From positions 1 through 13,295 of the forward strand of contig JADGOF010000025.1 of the NCBI GenBank assembly GCA_017883105.1: DNA of 13,295 bases. The letters are read 5' to 3'. A model generated the notes under the pieces. It did no database searches. It was given only the letters and a program-made list of their open reading frames with translations, and was not told the origin of the DNA. Below, piece after piece: positions 13,219 to 13,295 of the stretch (its first letter is position 1; each line of letters starts with the position of its first letter). The stretch comes from Acidimicrobiales bacterium. Lineage in GTDB: Bacteria; Actinomycetota; Acidimicrobiia; Acidimicrobiales; RAAP-2. The position numbers and the translations under genes are program-made.

Positions 13219-13295
13219 ATGTCATTGCAAGGGACAAATGACGTCGATGGGCGCTTCCTCACCTCGGGCGACGAGTCGGGAACTGCGCCGGACGA
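13219..13295 (+). CDS. Start of an unidentified gene (3' truncated by window edge)
   Basis: An ATG with AGGAG five bases upstream opens a frame of 25 complete codons that runs off the window. The visible N-terminus (MSLQGTNDVDGRFLTSGDES, then GTAPDD) is hydrophilic and acidic, with no signal peptide or membrane helix so far, and is too short to identify. Soluble N-terminal tails like this occur on many proteins, including membrane enzymes of polysaccharide loci. Coding nature is inferred from the ribosome site and the open frame only. Confidence 0.5.
   Translation, partial: MSLQGTNDVDGRFLTSGDESGTAPD

Noticed and set aside
12611..13237. A 208-codon minus-strand frame as one intact protein.
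   Set aside because: Only the middle 45 or so residues match a family (transposase N-terminus), with its own ribosome site at 12993-13000; the parts before and after look non-coding.
1..13295. Search by eye for CRISPR arrays, rRNA, tRNA and riboswitches.
   Set aside because: No regularly spaced direct repeats and no recognisable RNA gene or riboswitch core were seen on either strand.

Overview
The window is high-GC DNA that reads as an actinomycetote, probably outside the Mycobacteriales. The support is an F420-type (LLM-class) oxidoreductase, a very large AftD-type arabinofuranosyltransferase, frequent GTG/TTG starts, and several genes with a TANNNT box just upstream of the start and no Shine-Dalgarno, as in leaderless actinobacterial mRNAs. 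Acidimicrobiia is a reasonable guess, but the sequence alone does not prove it.

Layout, left to right. Bases 1-1074 (+) hold the 3' part of a polytopic membrane protein that looks like a GT-C glycosyltransferase, cut by the window edge. Convergent to it, 1223-1675 (-) encodes a stand-alone NifU C-terminal-domain protein (Fe-S cluster carrier). A divergent spacer of about 215 bp leads into a tight four-gene plus-strand cluster (1892-5929): LLM-class oxidoreductase, SCP-x/lipid-transfer-type thiolase, FabH-like ketoacyl synthase III with an intact Cys-His-Asn triad, and an NDP-sugar-pyrophosphorylase-like nucleotidyltransferase whose start overlaps the fabH-like stop.

Convergent to this cluster lies a giant minus-strand gene (5964 to about 10505). 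It encodes a membrane arabinofuranosyltransferase of the AftD/DUF3367 family with two discoidin-like (F5/8 type C) modules. Divergent from it is a GT4 glycosyltransferase (10801-12096, +), followed by a small two-helix membrane protein (12206-12535, +). The stretch 12536-13218 has no intact gene. It holds the decayed 5' end of an IS1380-type transposase (minus strand), a 15-bp tandem duplication and a strong inverted repeat. A new gene with a good ribosome binding site starts at 13219 and runs off the right edge.

Three of the larger genes (GT-C-like protein, AftD homologue, GT4 enzyme) and perhaps the nucleotidyltransferase point to building of a cell-envelope glycan. The thiolase/FabH pair with an F420-type oxidoreductase suggests a small acyl-chain-forming module. 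A link between the acyl module and the glycan genes is inference from proximity only. I found no CRISPR array, rRNA, tRNA or intact mobile element.
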